From NCBI GenBank assembly GCA_018062085.1, contig JAGOSY010000030.1:1-53360 (forward strand): DNA of 53,360 nucleotides, in the 5' to 3' direction. A model generated the notes under the pieces. That model did no database searches. It was not told the DNA's origin and worked only from the letters and a program-made list of their open reading frames with translations. Position 1 is the stretch's first letter, and each line of letters starts with the position of its first letter. The translations under genes and the position numbers were made by a program. This DNA is from a bacterium. GTDB lineage: Bacteria > Cyanobacteriota > Vampirovibrionia > Obscuribacterales > Obscuribacteraceae. Shown piece by piece: positions 24,313 to 32,693 of this stretch.

Positions 24313-27063
24313 CTATGTAATGTTAGGCGCTTCAAAAGATTCTAGTGGATTACCGTCAACTAAACGCTTATCCCTCGCTGCTTTCTGCTTCGCCTGATAC
24401 TCAGCATCAGCCTTAGCTTGAGCCGAAACAGCTGTTACTGCGAAGTCTTCACCAGGAGCAGCGACATCATTGCCAGCCACGACCGCTGGCGCTGCAGTGT
24501 CATTAGAGGCTTTCAACTGCGGATTAGTCCCTGCTTTAGCTGGTTCTTTAACTGGCTCTTGAACTGGTGCTGTAGCTGGTTCTTCTAGGGCTTTAGCATT
24601 GGGTACTGCAGTAGAGTCAACTGGACCAGTCTTAACCGGATTTCCGCTACCATCAAGAACAGGGGCTCCGCTGCTATCTTTCAGTGTGTCAGCGGCTGGC
24701 GCTGGTTTAACATCACCTTCGCCACTGCGTTTGCCGTCGAAAAGTTCTGGGGCAGCGGCTGGATCTTTCTTGGCAGCAGCAGCCGCAGGGTCGACAACAT
24801 CACCCTCACCACTACGCTTGCCGTCAAACAAAGCAGGGTCGCCATTGTCTGCAGGCTTAGCAGCAGCAGCTTTTTTCATTTCTTCTACTTTAGCGTCGAA
24901 TTGCTTCAGTATGTCTTCTGTACGAGCCTTGACAGCTTCATCAGTCATGACACGCACCTGGTCACCAGGGTGAAGCATTTTGGTAGGGTCAAGGCGACCT
25001 TCCCAACCATTGCCCTTAGCCACATGATCAGAAAGAGCTACGACTAAACTCTCGTTAGCATGGCTACCATCTTTCTCTTGGCGAAGAACATCACGAGCAA
25101 TTCTGTCCCAACCTTGACCGGGGCGCACAGTGTATATGGCCCGAGCCTGGAAGTGCTCAGAAGCACTCTTAGCTAACTCTTCTCTGGCTTTGACTAGGTC
25201 GCCATCGAGTTTGATCTCAGGAATTACCAATTCAGGAATTGGCTTAGGAGCTTCAAACGGCTTGGCAGCAGGAGCTACATCTCTGTTGGCTGGTCTATCT
25301 TGGCGCTCTGTCGGTGCAGCCGTTGCGTCTACACGCGCAGTCTCTTTCAATGTACGAGTGGTCGGCCGGCCATCATCTTTAACCGCAGGACCAACAGGAT
25401 CGTTTCTGTCAGTAAGAGCGCTAGGGTCGGTGATTGCCATAGCACCATCAGTTGACTCGGCAGCAACGGCCCGATCGGTTGGGCGAGCAACAGGTCTTTC
25501 ATCGGCTGGATAATCAACGCCTTGATCATCAGCCGCAACCGCCCTCACTGCATTTCTGTCGCGAGGTTGAGCAGCAGCAACTTGCCGACCAGAATCACCA
25601 CTGGCATGAGCAGCATACATTTGGTCGAGGCTCGTACCTTGTAATTCAGCCATACGCTTCAAGTTAAGGTACTGATGGGTCTGTTTATCAGTGTCACCAT
25701 GACCACTGTTTCGCTCAAACTCACCGCGCAGAGAAACACCAAGGGGCTCATTCCACTGAGTATCTAAGAGTTTGGCAGCATCTAGGTTGCGTTGTGTATA
25801 GCCTAAATCACCACGGGCCTGGCCTTGGTCAAAGTTTTCTATAAACTTGCGCACGTCACGGCGCGAAATGTCACCATCTGGATTGACACCACGTTGAATG
25901 TCTAAGACTGCACCTAATGAAGTTCGTGGGTCGCCGTTGTTTCTCATCAGAGCATCAACAACAAAGCCCTTCTGATCAGCTTGGCGCTGAGCCAATTCTT
26001 GAGCTTCAGTCAGCTGAACGTCACGACGCCCCGGTTGTCTATCTTGAGGAGCAGCATCCAGTGACTGATCATCAGCCGAAACTGCTCTTACGGCATCGCC
26101 ATCGCGAACTGGCTGGGCAGAAGCAACTCTTCTACCAGTATTCATATCAGGGCTGACATTGGCCGCATACAAATTATCAACGGTAGTGCCCTGCAAATCG
26201 GCCATACGCTTGAGATCAATACGGTCATGGGTGACCATATCGGGCTGACCACCATGACCACCGCCATTGTGGCGCTCAAACTGACCGCGCAACGATACTC
26301 CAAGAGAGTCATTCCACTGCGAGTCCAATAGTTTGGCAGCGTCTAAATTGGCTTGGGTATAACCCAAATCTCCACGGGCTTTACCCACTTCAAAGTTGTC
26401 GACAAACTTACGAATATCACGGCGAGATATCTCACCATCTGGATTCACCCCTCTCTGCACATCAAGAACGGCGGCCAGTGAAGTACGAGGGTCACCGTCA
26501 TTTTTCATCAATGCGCTAACTACATTATTTTTTTGGTCAAGCTGACGCTGAGCTAACTCTTGTTTATGAGCGGCCTCGTGACTCTCAGTAATTGGCTTCT
26601 CGCGAGCCTCTACTAGCTTTTTAAAATGTCTTTGCGAGAAAGCGTCATCAGCATCTCTGCTGCCAATGAGCGGCTGAATGCTGTCTGATTTGTTGAGAGT
26701 TTCATACTGATTCTGCAAGCGCTGCATCATCGCCTTCTCAAAGCCAGATACGGCCGTGGGGTTGCGAGGGTTCATTTCTTGCTGATCTACTTTACTGTCA
26801 CCGGAGGTGTCAAAGCGACCCATATTATCGCGACTCCAGCGCAGCATATGGTCATCGATTTTTCCAGTTTTTTCAAGACCGGCAGCCACCTTCCGTCCCA
26901 GTTCATCGAACTTGGCCGGGTCATTGGCATATTTTTTTTGATCTTGAGCAAGCTCAGTCATCAATGCCTTATAAGCGTGTTCTCCACCTTGGGAGAAATC
27001 GCTGCCAGCTTTTACTGCCTTTTCAACATCTTTGTTGAATGTATCATCGCCTTTTTGGGCCAT
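24313..27063 (-). CDS. Large EF-hand protein with two long repeats and a LysM-like segment
   Basis: 916 residues, no signal peptide. A canonical EF-hand loop D85-T-S-G-D-S-K-V-D-Q-Q-E96 is followed by two long repeats, about 169-335 and 355-525. Each begins ELAQRQ.DQK and carries DPRTSL.AVLD.QRGVNPDG.ISRRD (an EF-like NPDGEIS turn), GDLGYTQ.NLDAAKLLD, a SLRG.FER segment and LKRMA.LQGT. A LysM-like domain (about 620-690) has YTVRPGQGWDRIARDVL and LHPGDQVRVM. The tail is Ala/Pro/Asp-rich with a duplicated LFDGKRSGEGDV motif. Calcium-dependent binding to wall polymers is a fair guess, but export without a signal peptide would need a dedicated route. Confidence 0.75.
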   Translation of the reverse strand: MAQKGDDTFNKDVEKAVKAGSDFSQGGEHAYKALMTELAQDQKKYANDPAKFDELGRKVAAGLEKTGKIDDHMLRWSRDNMGRFDTSGDSKVDQQEMNPRNPTAVSGFEKAMMQRLQNQYETLNKSDSIQPLIGSRDADDAFSQRHFKKLVEAREKPITESHEAAHKQELAQRQLDQKNNVVSALMKNDGDPRTSLAAVLDVQRGVNPDGEISRRDIRKFVDNFEVGKARGDLGYTQANLDAAKLLDSQWNDSLGVSLRGQFERHNGGGHGGQPDMVTHDRIDLKRMADLQGTTVDNLYAANVSPDMNTGRRVASAQPVRDGDAVRAVSADDQSLDAAPQDRQPGRRDVQLTEAQELAQRQADQKGFVVDALMRNNGDPRTSLGAVLDIQRGVNPDGDISRRDVRKFIENFDQGQARGDLGYTQRNLDAAKLLDTQWNEPLGVSLRGEFERNSGHGDTDKQTHQYLNLKRMAELQGTSLDQMYAAHASGDSGRQVAAAQPRDRNAVRAVAADDQGVDYPADERPVARPTDRAVAAESTDGAMAITDPSALTDRNDPVGPAVKDDGRPTTRTLKETARVDATAAPTERQDRPANRDVAPAAKPFEAPKPIPELVIPEIKLDGDLVKAREELAKSASEHFQARAIYTVRPGQGWDRIARDVLRQEKDGSHANESLVVALSDHVAKGNGWEGRLDPTKMLHPGDQVRVMTDEAVKARTEDILKQFDAKVEEMKKAAAAKPADNGDPALFDGKRSGEGDVVDPAAAAAKKDPAAAPELFDGKRSGEGDVKPAPAADTLKDSSGAPVLDGSGNPVKTGPVDSTAVPNAKALEEPATAPVQEPVKEPAKAGTNPQLKASNDTAAPAVVAGNDVAAPGEDFAVTAVSAQAKADAEYQAKQKAARDKRLVDGNPLESFEAPNIT

Positions 27064-27275
27064 TAGAATGATCCTCAGAATCTCAGTAACTGATAAAGGA
27101 TGGACTTAATATGTACGCGGGGGGCGTCTCAACTTATTTATTCCCAGCATTTAGGTGTTTAGAACCGCCCTAGCGGAGACTTTCATACGTTGACAACACT
27201 ATTTTGACAGGCCAGGGGCATTGCGTCATTGGGAAAAATACGTAGTTAAGCGCTGAAATTTATTAAAATGGAGAG

Positions 27276-27872
27276 ATGGAAGACCAAAATTCGCAATCTA
27301 ATCTATTAACCGAACTTGAACCTTATCAACCGAGCGACGAACGCGATGGCTGGGAAAGGGCTGTTTTTCTCTCTACCTCTATGGCAGCCCTATCTTCAAA
27401 TATTTTGGCTTCGTATGTGCGCTATTGCCTAGATGGAGCCAAAGCCGATTCGGTAAACGAGCCATTTGCCGTAGTCGACGCTGACTACACCCGCACAACC
27501 AAAGAAATTCTTACCCTCGGCCTCTGGCTCATGATTTGCGAAGAATGCGGTCCTAAGGTTCCTGAGTGGTTTCAGAGCTACCTATATACAGCCTTTCAGG
27601 TGGCCGACGAGCTTTGCCAGGAACCAACAGTAACGGCCATTTTTGAAACTTATCCTATGGACAACGGGCCTATTGCCGTAGCCCAGACCCTTTCAATGAT
27701 TGTTTGCCATCGACTTGGCCTCGGAGCGACAAAAGCTGAAGCAGCGCTGGCCTTAGGCGACTATATTCTCAACTGCCGAGCGCGGCGAGAAGATTTGCTC
27801 AAATTCTCTCTAACCGAGTCAATTATGGCTCTCGATGCCTGGGTAGCAGACATGAAGCCCCAATCTATTTAG
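27276..27872 (+). CDS. Protein of unknown function
   Basis: 198 residues, largely alpha-helical, no signal peptide or clear membrane helix. It contains several Cys (YCLDG, MICEECG, ELCQEP, IVCHRLG, LNCRARR). No family was recognised. GGAGAG directly precedes the start at a short distance. The stop is immediately next to the end of the convergent CPBP protease gene. The 212-base upstream spacer holds two TTGACA hexamers (27190 and 27204) without good -10 partners. Confidence 0.65.
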   Translation: MEDQNSQSNLLTELEPYQPSDERDGWERAVFLSTSMAALSSNILASYVRYCLDGAKADSVNEPFAVVDADYTRTTKEILTLGLWLMICEECGPKVPEWFQSYLYTAFQVADELCQEPTVTAIFETYPMDNGPIAVAQTLSMIVCHRLGLGATKAEAALALGDYILNCRARREDLLKFSLTESIMALDAWVADMKPQSI

Positions 27873-28931
27873 TTAGGGATTAAAAGCAAACAAGAAGGTC
27901 GTGACGAAGTTAAAGCCGGCGTGGCCAATTATTGTAGTTGTCGTATTGGTGAAGCGCTTGACTATGCCCATGCAGCAAGACCAAAGTGAGACCTGCAAAA
28001 TAAGCATTGGCGCATTAGAAAATTGAGCATGCAGGATGCCATGCAGAAAAGCTGCTGGCAAAATACCAATAACAGGCTGTAGCGCCCCTCTGATAAGAGT
28101 TTCTTCGCCGATACCAGCACAAATAGCCGTGGCCAGAGCAAGAAACACCGAAGCACCAAAACCAGCAGCACCACCAACAGCAGGTCCCGTGGAGAAAGTA
28201 TTAGCGTTATAGGCCGAGATTTTGGTAGCCATATCACCAGACTGGTGTGTATACAAAGCCCAGACTAAGTCATAGAGAAAGCTAAAGACCACCAGACCTA
28301 ATCCAATGCCAACCTGCAGACCAGTGGGCTTAACCCAGGCCATGCGTGCAAACATGGCTTTCCACTTGCGCGTGATCATTATGCCTGTGCCACAAATTGA
28401 GACAACCACAAGGCCAACAAAGTTGTACCAAAAGAGTTGATCAAGAGGCACTGGAAGAAAGGGCAGCGGGATCTGAGGAAACTGGAAGCCGCTGGATAAA
28501 TTGGTATTGGCCATATACAAGCCAAAAGTGGCGATGTAGCAAAATGCCCCCACCATATGAGGAACAGACTGGGGCTGGAAAACCTGAACATTGACCATGG
28601 CCGCCATCATTGTCATTTTGCGCCGCACTGGGCCAGTAATAAAACGCAGTGAGACGATGCCATCTAATAAGGTAAGAAGGCGCGACAAAACCTTTCGCGC
28701 TGGCAAAAACAGCAGCAGCAGACAGGCCACCCCCATGGCGCCACTAACCTGATAGCCCCAAGGGGCAGAGCCAGTGAAGCTGCCACCGATATAAGCCAAT
28801 CCAGCAGAAAAAAAGAAACAACCTATAAAGATGCGCAGTAGCCACTCTAGCCACTTCTTGTTTCTGGCCCCATGAGCCATTAAACCGAGAATTGAACACA
28901 TGAAGATTGTGATTACGTCAGACAACTCCAC
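27873..28931 (-). CDS. CPBP-family intramembrane glutamic endopeptidase
   Basis: 352 residues, with about eight membrane helices. The conserved catalytic set is in the C-terminal third: E276-E277-T-L-I-R281, then FLHGILH (H297, H301), and H337-A-G-F-N341. These are the EExxxR, FxxxH and HxxxN motifs of CAAX-processing/bacteriocin-protection (CPBP/Abi) proteases. Physiological substrates are rarely known. The start is uncertain: GTG 28931 is close behind a GAGGG sequence, with a TTG two codons further in. No immunity or bacteriocin gene is nearby. Confidence 0.9.
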   Translation of the reverse strand: MELSDVITIFMCSILGLMAHGARNKKWLEWLLRIFIGCFFFSAGLAYIGGSFTGSAPWGYQVSGAMGVACLLLLFLPARKVLSRLLTLLDGIVSLRFITGPVRRKMTMMAAMVNVQVFQPQSVPHMVGAFCYIATFGLYMANTNLSSGFQFPQIPLPFLPVPLDQLFWYNFVGLVVVSICGTGIMITRKWKAMFARMAWVKPTGLQVGIGLGLVVFSFLYDLVWALYTHQSGDMATKISAYNANTFSTGPAVGGAAGFGASVFLALATAICAGIGEETLIRGALQPVIGILPAAFLHGILHAQFSNAPMLILQVSLWSCCMGIVKRFTNTTTTIIGHAGFNFVTTFLFAFNP

Positions 28932-29263
28932 ACCCTCTTGAAAGTCAAATAATCTGGCTGCACTTTATTAACCGCTACTTACCACTTTTAACCTCTTCTC
29001 ATATTTCCAGGACATGATAGTATATTGTCAAGGTCCGAAAGTGTGGGTATCTTCTATCATAGGGGTAAATATCCGAATAAGCCTGCAATCTGGGTACATC
29101 ATATTAAGGATGAAGGTTACTGGCTGGAATTACAAAATCTAATTTTTTTGAGCAGCTTTCCTAAAGCTGTGGTCCAATAAGTAAAAGAAACAAGTGCAAT
29201 AACGACTTGTAAGCCTGTTTTAAAGTTCGCCTGTTTTGAAGTTCGGAGGAATAAACACTTAAG
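28932..29263. other. 332-base spacer with short repeats, no gene seen
   Basis: Divergent spacer between the CPBP gene and a small secreted-protein gene. It holds stem-loops CAGCTTTCCTAAAGCTG (29153-29169 region) and ACAAGTGCAATAACGACTTGT, and the 16-bp tandem repeat listed separately. It presumably contains promoters in both directions and a structured leader for the small gene. Confidence 0.6.
29214..29245. repeat. 16-bp tandem repeat just before a small secreted-protein gene
   Basis: CCTGTTTTAAAGTTCG (29214-29229) is followed directly by CCTGTTTTGAAGTTCG (29230-29245), differing at one base. The second copy merges into the GGAGGA ribosome-binding site of the next gene, so duplication may affect translation or regulator binding. 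Confidence 0.8.
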
Positions 29264-29488
29264 ATGAAGAAGCGTCTACTATCAGCGGCTGTTCTGGCCA
29301 CCACTCTAGGATTCGGACTTTTAACTACGGCCAGCTTTGCTAATGGCCCGCTCATGATTGGCCCTGCACCAGTGCCTGTGACCCCAGGTGTGCATGCAGT
29401 CGTCAACACAGTACCTGTGCAAACCAAAGTGCTCAGCACTTATAGACAGGTAAGAGCGTTCTGGCTATCACGCGCTCTCGTTAGATAA
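29264..29488 (+). CDS. Small secreted protein
   Basis: 74 residues. Clear signal peptide (MKKRLLSAAVLATTLGFGLLTTASFA, cut after residue 26). The mature part of about 48 residues is Pro/Val-rich (PAPVPVTPGVHAVVNTVPV) and ends with a basic helix (RQVRAFWLSRALVR). GGAGGA lies 13 bases upstream. A strong terminator follows, so it is a monocistronic unit. No family was recognised; a small envelope or signalling peptide is possible. Confidence 0.75.
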   Translation: MKKRLLSAAVLATTLGFGLLTTASFANGPLMIGPAPVPVTPGVHAVVNTVPVQTKVLSTYRQVRAFWLSRALVR

Positions 29489-29534
29489 TAACTAAGCGCT
29501 AAGCTCTGCTTCTGTAGGCAAGTTCAAACCTTTA

Positions 29535-29571
29535 GAAAGTCGCTCCCGGGGAGCGACTTTCTTTCTTTAGC
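29535..29571 (+). terminator. Strong intrinsic terminator
   Basis: Perfect 12-bp stem GAAAGTCGCTCC / GGAGCGACTTTC (29535-29546 and 29550-29561), three-base loop, followed by TTTCTTT. It closes the small secreted-protein gene and faces the convergent TPR gene. Confidence 0.9.
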
Positions 29572-29583
29572 TGGCAACTACCA

Positions 29584-30384
29584 CTAGGGATAGTCTTGTC
29601 GAATATTGCCTGACAATTGAAGTTCCCTTTGAGCGTGGCTACATGCCAAGCCTGCTGGCGCCAGCAGCCATTGCCCCTCTAGTAAATGACTGCGCCGCTG
29701 CAAGACAGATTCAGCCAAATCATAGCGACCAGCACCTTGATAGGCACTTGCCAACTTCAAAAGTGGCACCTCCAGCTCATAACTATCACCGTGAACGCTC
29801 GCTCGCAGTCTCAGAGATTTAGTCAGTACCGATTTGGCGGCCTCCCAATTTTTCTCATCAATTAAAAGCTGCCCATAGGCGTTTAGCAGCACGCTGTGGC
29901 TGAGTGCGTCGACTTTACCAAGGCGAAAATGATCAAGAGCAGAGCGGCAGGCTTGCAGGGCTTCTCTTCTCATACCTAAGGCACTATAAGACAGGGCTAG
30001 GTTGGAAAGAATTTTACCCCGCGTATCAACGGTAAGACCTTCTGGGAGGCCTGAAAGCGCGCGCTTATAGGCCGCTATAGCTTCAGTGTGCTTCTGCTGA
30101 CAATACAAAGTGACGCCAAGAAAATTGAAAAGATCTGCCAATCTGGCCGAATCGACTTGAAGTTGAGGCGAATTCTCGATGGCCAGCCGGAAATTTTGCT
30201 CGGCCTCAGCATAACGGTGGGCGGACAGGGCTGCTGCAGCCAACTTAATTAGCTCTTCATTTTCATCTGCAGGAATGGTCAAAGCAGGCCCTAAAGAAGA
30301 AGAAGAAGAAGAAGAAGAAGCAGGCAGGCAGACGCCAACTAGCGCAAACAACACAAAGCCAGGGATGAGTACTGACTTACTCAT
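29584..30384 (-). CDS. Secreted TPR-repeat protein with polyserine stretch
   Basis: 266 residues from ATG 30384 (an upstream in-frame ATG at 30417 adds 11 residues before the signal peptide). Signal peptide SVLIPGFVLFALVGVCLPA is followed at once by eight serines encoded by identical TCT codons. The rest is a series of TPR units (RYAEAEQNFRLAIEN; HTEAIAAYKRAL; MRREALQACRSAL; NWEAAKSVLTKSL; RYDLAESVLQRR). A periplasmic scaffold is inferred. The start is divergent from the response regulator gene at 30656. Confidence 0.8.
   Translation of the reverse strand: MSKSVLIPGFVLFALVGVCLPASSSSSSSSLGPALTIPADENEELIKLAAAALSAHRYAEAEQNFRLAIENSPQLQVDSARLADLFNFLGVTLYCQQKHTEAIAAYKRALSGLPEGLTVDTRGKILSNLALSYSALGMRREALQACRSALDHFRLGKVDALSHSVLLNAYGQLLIDEKNWEAAKSVLTKSLRLRASVHGDSYELEVPLLKLASAYQGAGRYDLAESVLQRRSHLLEGQWLLAPAGLACSHAQRELQLSGNIRQDYP
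30294..30320. repeat. Trinucleotide microsatellite (AAG)9
   Basis: Nine AAG units on the + strand give eight consecutive TCT serine codons in the TPR gene, right after its signal peptide. Copy-number slippage would change the length of the serine linker without a frameshift. Confidence 0.95.
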
Positions 30385-30655
30385 CTTGGTTCCACGTGAT
30401 TTGGCGAAGACATGCAAACAAATAGACCAAACTTAGAGCACTACCCAAGCACCAACAGCGATACCAGCCCCTTGATACCAGACTGGCTATTAAAGATTGC
30501 ACCCATCGCCAATGTTGCGGCAAAATAACACATGGCGCAACGCCAAATGTGCAAATTTCGTGCAAAAAAAACACTTCCAGGCTCACACAAAACTTGCCCG
30601 CCGCGCCTATTCTTGAGTTAAGATAGTGATCGCTTCCCTGCTGGCAAACAAAAAC

Positions 30656-31330
30656 ATGTCTCGGATTCTGGTTGTTGAAGATGAAGCTGGACTTTCTGGA
30701 GCAATTCAGGAATGGCTTCAGGATGAATATTACGTGGTCACCATCGAGAGCGATGGCCAAGAGGCACTAAAGAAACTAACGACTGGAAGCTATGAACTAG
30801 CACTATTGGACTGGATGCTTCCCAGCCTCAGTGGTCTAGAAATTTGCCAAAGCTTCAGAGCTGCAGGCGGCAGTACGCCGATATTAATGATCACAGCAAA
30901 AAGCACGCTATCAGCCAAAGAAGAAGGTCTAGATAGTGGCGCGGACGACTATTTGACGAAACCATTCAGCATGCGTGAATTGTCGGCCCGAGTTCGGGCA
31001 CTGCTTCGCAGACCAAAAACTAGACCTGAAATGGTCATTGAAGCAGGAGGCATACGCCTCGACAGAAAGTCTCTTCGAGTGACAAAAGGAGACTTGACGA
31101 TTAAGCTCTTACCAAAGGAGTTTATTCTTCTTGAAGTGCTTATGCGTCACTGTGGGGTTGTGCTCAGCACAGAAGATTTAATCGATCACGTCTGGGGCAG
31201 CCATTCAGAGATAGCACCAGATACAGTGCGCTCGCATGTCAAATCGTTGCGAAAGAAAATCGACGCACCCAAATCAGCATCAATAATCAAAACAGTTCAT
31301 GGAATGGGCTACATGATTGAGGCCGACTGA
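30656..31330 (+). CDS. OmpR/PhoB-type response regulator
   Basis: 224 residues from ATG 30656, where MSRILVVEDE is the usual receiver start; an in-frame start at 30626 is less likely. Receiver motifs: VEDE, phosphoacceptor D52 in LLDWMLPS, TAKS and the lysine in LTKPF. The winged-helix domain (about 125-222) includes LLPKEFILLEVLM, DTVRSHVKSLRKKI and VHGMGYMIE. It is followed two bases later by its sensor kinase and then by efflux genes, so it probably activates this locus in response to a metal, drug or envelope signal. Confidence 0.95.
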   Translation: MSRILVVEDEAGLSGAIQEWLQDEYYVVTIESDGQEALKKLTTGSYELALLDWMLPSLSGLEICQSFRAAGGSTPILMITAKSTLSAKEEGLDSGADDYLTKPFSMRELSARVRALLRRPKTRPEMVIEAGGIRLDRKSLRVTKGDLTIKLLPKEFILLEVLMRHCGVVLSTEDLIDHVWGSHSEIAPDTVRSHVKSLRKKIDAPKSASIIKTVHGMGYMIEAD

Positions 31331-31332
31331 AT

Positions 31333-32622
31333 ATGTTCAAAAATTTTCGTCGTCAAATTGCCATCTGGTTCATTGCCCTCTCCTCAGTCGTTTACCTAGC
31401 CCTATCACTGGCAGGTGGTGCCTACTTTTACAATAGTTTATCGAACGCCATGGACCATGAACTCAAAGTCGTCGGCTCACAAATTGGTCACGCAATTGAC
31501 CTAAGTGGCAGTAAGCCTACCTTTCGCGACTGGTTGAGAGTGGTCGAAACCGAACCCGCTCGCTCGGTAATGGCAATGCAACTTTTCGATGACAGCGGCA
31601 ACCTATTAGAGCACTACGGCCCCACCGGAATACCAAAATTAATAACCGATACAAAAGAAGCCAGCGCTGGTAGAGAAAGTTATCGCATTCGCTTCTCTAA
31701 ACTTACTCACCAAGGTTCAATTGTTGGCTATCTTCAACTACAGCTTTCCACAGCAAAGCGCGCTGAACTAACCAAAGAATTCCTTTTGACAATGGCCTAT
31801 ATGGGGCCTTTTGTCTTACTAGGATTTGGCCTCTGTGGCTACTTTGTCTCTGGCATAGCGGCTAAGCCAATTGAAATATTGGTCAGCACTCTGCAGCGGC
31901 TTGTGGCCGATGCCGGCCATGAACTAAATACCCCGGCAAGCATTGTTCAGGCGCGAGCGCAGTCGCTAGAGCGAAAGTTGTCGAAACATGGGCACTACGA
32001 AAATGACCTAAAGATTATTGCTAACTCGGCTGAGCGCATGGGATACATTGTCAAAAACTTGATGGTCTTAGCAGAACTAGACAGTATAGGCAATGCCGGA
32101 AGCAGAACAAGAGATCACATAAAGAACAAAGCCAAAGCCGGTTTACAAGAGCAGATCGCCAACGCCGTAAGTGAGTTCAGTGAACGTTTTGCAGAAAAGA
32201 AAATCAACATTGCAGTCGGCACCCTTGAAGACGCCTTAGTAATTACCGATCGCGAATCACTGCAATGCATATTGGCAAATTTGCTAGAAAACGCACTTAA
32301 ATACACCGAGCCTGGTGGCAATGTAACTATCAGCTGTCAACTCTCGGCAGCAGAGGCTCGAATCAAAGTTAGCGACAGCGGCATTGGTATTCCAGCTGAA
32401 GACCTGTCAAAAATTTACGACCGCTTCTACCGAGTTGACAAATCACGAAGCCGCTCATCCGGCGGCGCCGGGCTGGGCCTTTCGATCGTAAAGGCCATAG
32501 CCGAACGCGCTGGCGGAGAGGTCGCAGTTAACAGCACCCTAGGCAAAGGTAGTGAGTTTATCGTCACTTTGCCAATCGACAAAGCAGCAGTCGTTGCACA
32601 AAACTTGCACACAAGATTTTGA
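31333..32622 (+). CDS. Sensor histidine kinase with a collapsed HAMP region
   Basis: 429 residues. TM1 about 12-33, extracytoplasmic segment about 34-150, TM2 about 155-178. Only KPIEILVSTLQRLV separates TM2 from the H-box DAGHELNTP with H196, where a HAMP domain of about 50 residues normally sits. The catalytic domain is complete: NLLENALKYTEP, DSGIGIP, YDRFYRVDKSR and GAGLGLSIV. The DAGHELNTP spelling is common in cyanobacterial kinases. It starts two bases after the cognate regulator gene. Signal transfer without a full HAMP may use a continuous helix. Confidence 0.92.
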   Translation: MFKNFRRQIAIWFIALSSVVYLALSLAGGAYFYNSLSNAMDHELKVVGSQIGHAIDLSGSKPTFRDWLRVVETEPARSVMAMQLFDDSGNLLEHYGPTGIPKLITDTKEASAGRESYRIRFSKLTHQGSIVGYLQLQLSTAKRAELTKEFLLTMAYMGPFVLLGFGLCGYFVSGIAAKPIEILVSTLQRLVADAGHELNTPASIVQARAQSLERKLSKHGHYENDLKIIANSAERMGYIVKNLMVLAELDSIGNAGSRTRDHIKNKAKAGLQEQIANAVSEFSERFAEKKINIAVGTLEDALVITDRESLQCILANLLENALKYTEPGGNVTISCQLSAAEARIKVSDSGIGIPAEDLSKIYDRFYRVDKSRSRSSGGAGLGLSIVKAIAERAGGEVAVNSTLGKGSEFIVTLPIDKAAVVAQNLHTRF

Positions 32623-32693
32623 CAGCTTTAATACACTAAATTCACAGCCTGTTAGTGCTCTGCATCATTGGGTCCCAATGCTCCGTCGAGCCG

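Noticed and set aside
27190..27209. Two TTGACA hexamers as promoter -35 boxes for the gene at 27276
   Set aside because: Neither is followed by a -10-like hexamer at 16-18 bases.
28932..29263. tRNA or other structured RNA gene in the spacer
   Set aside because: Only small isolated stem-loops were seen, with no cloverleaf, CCA end or anticodon arm.
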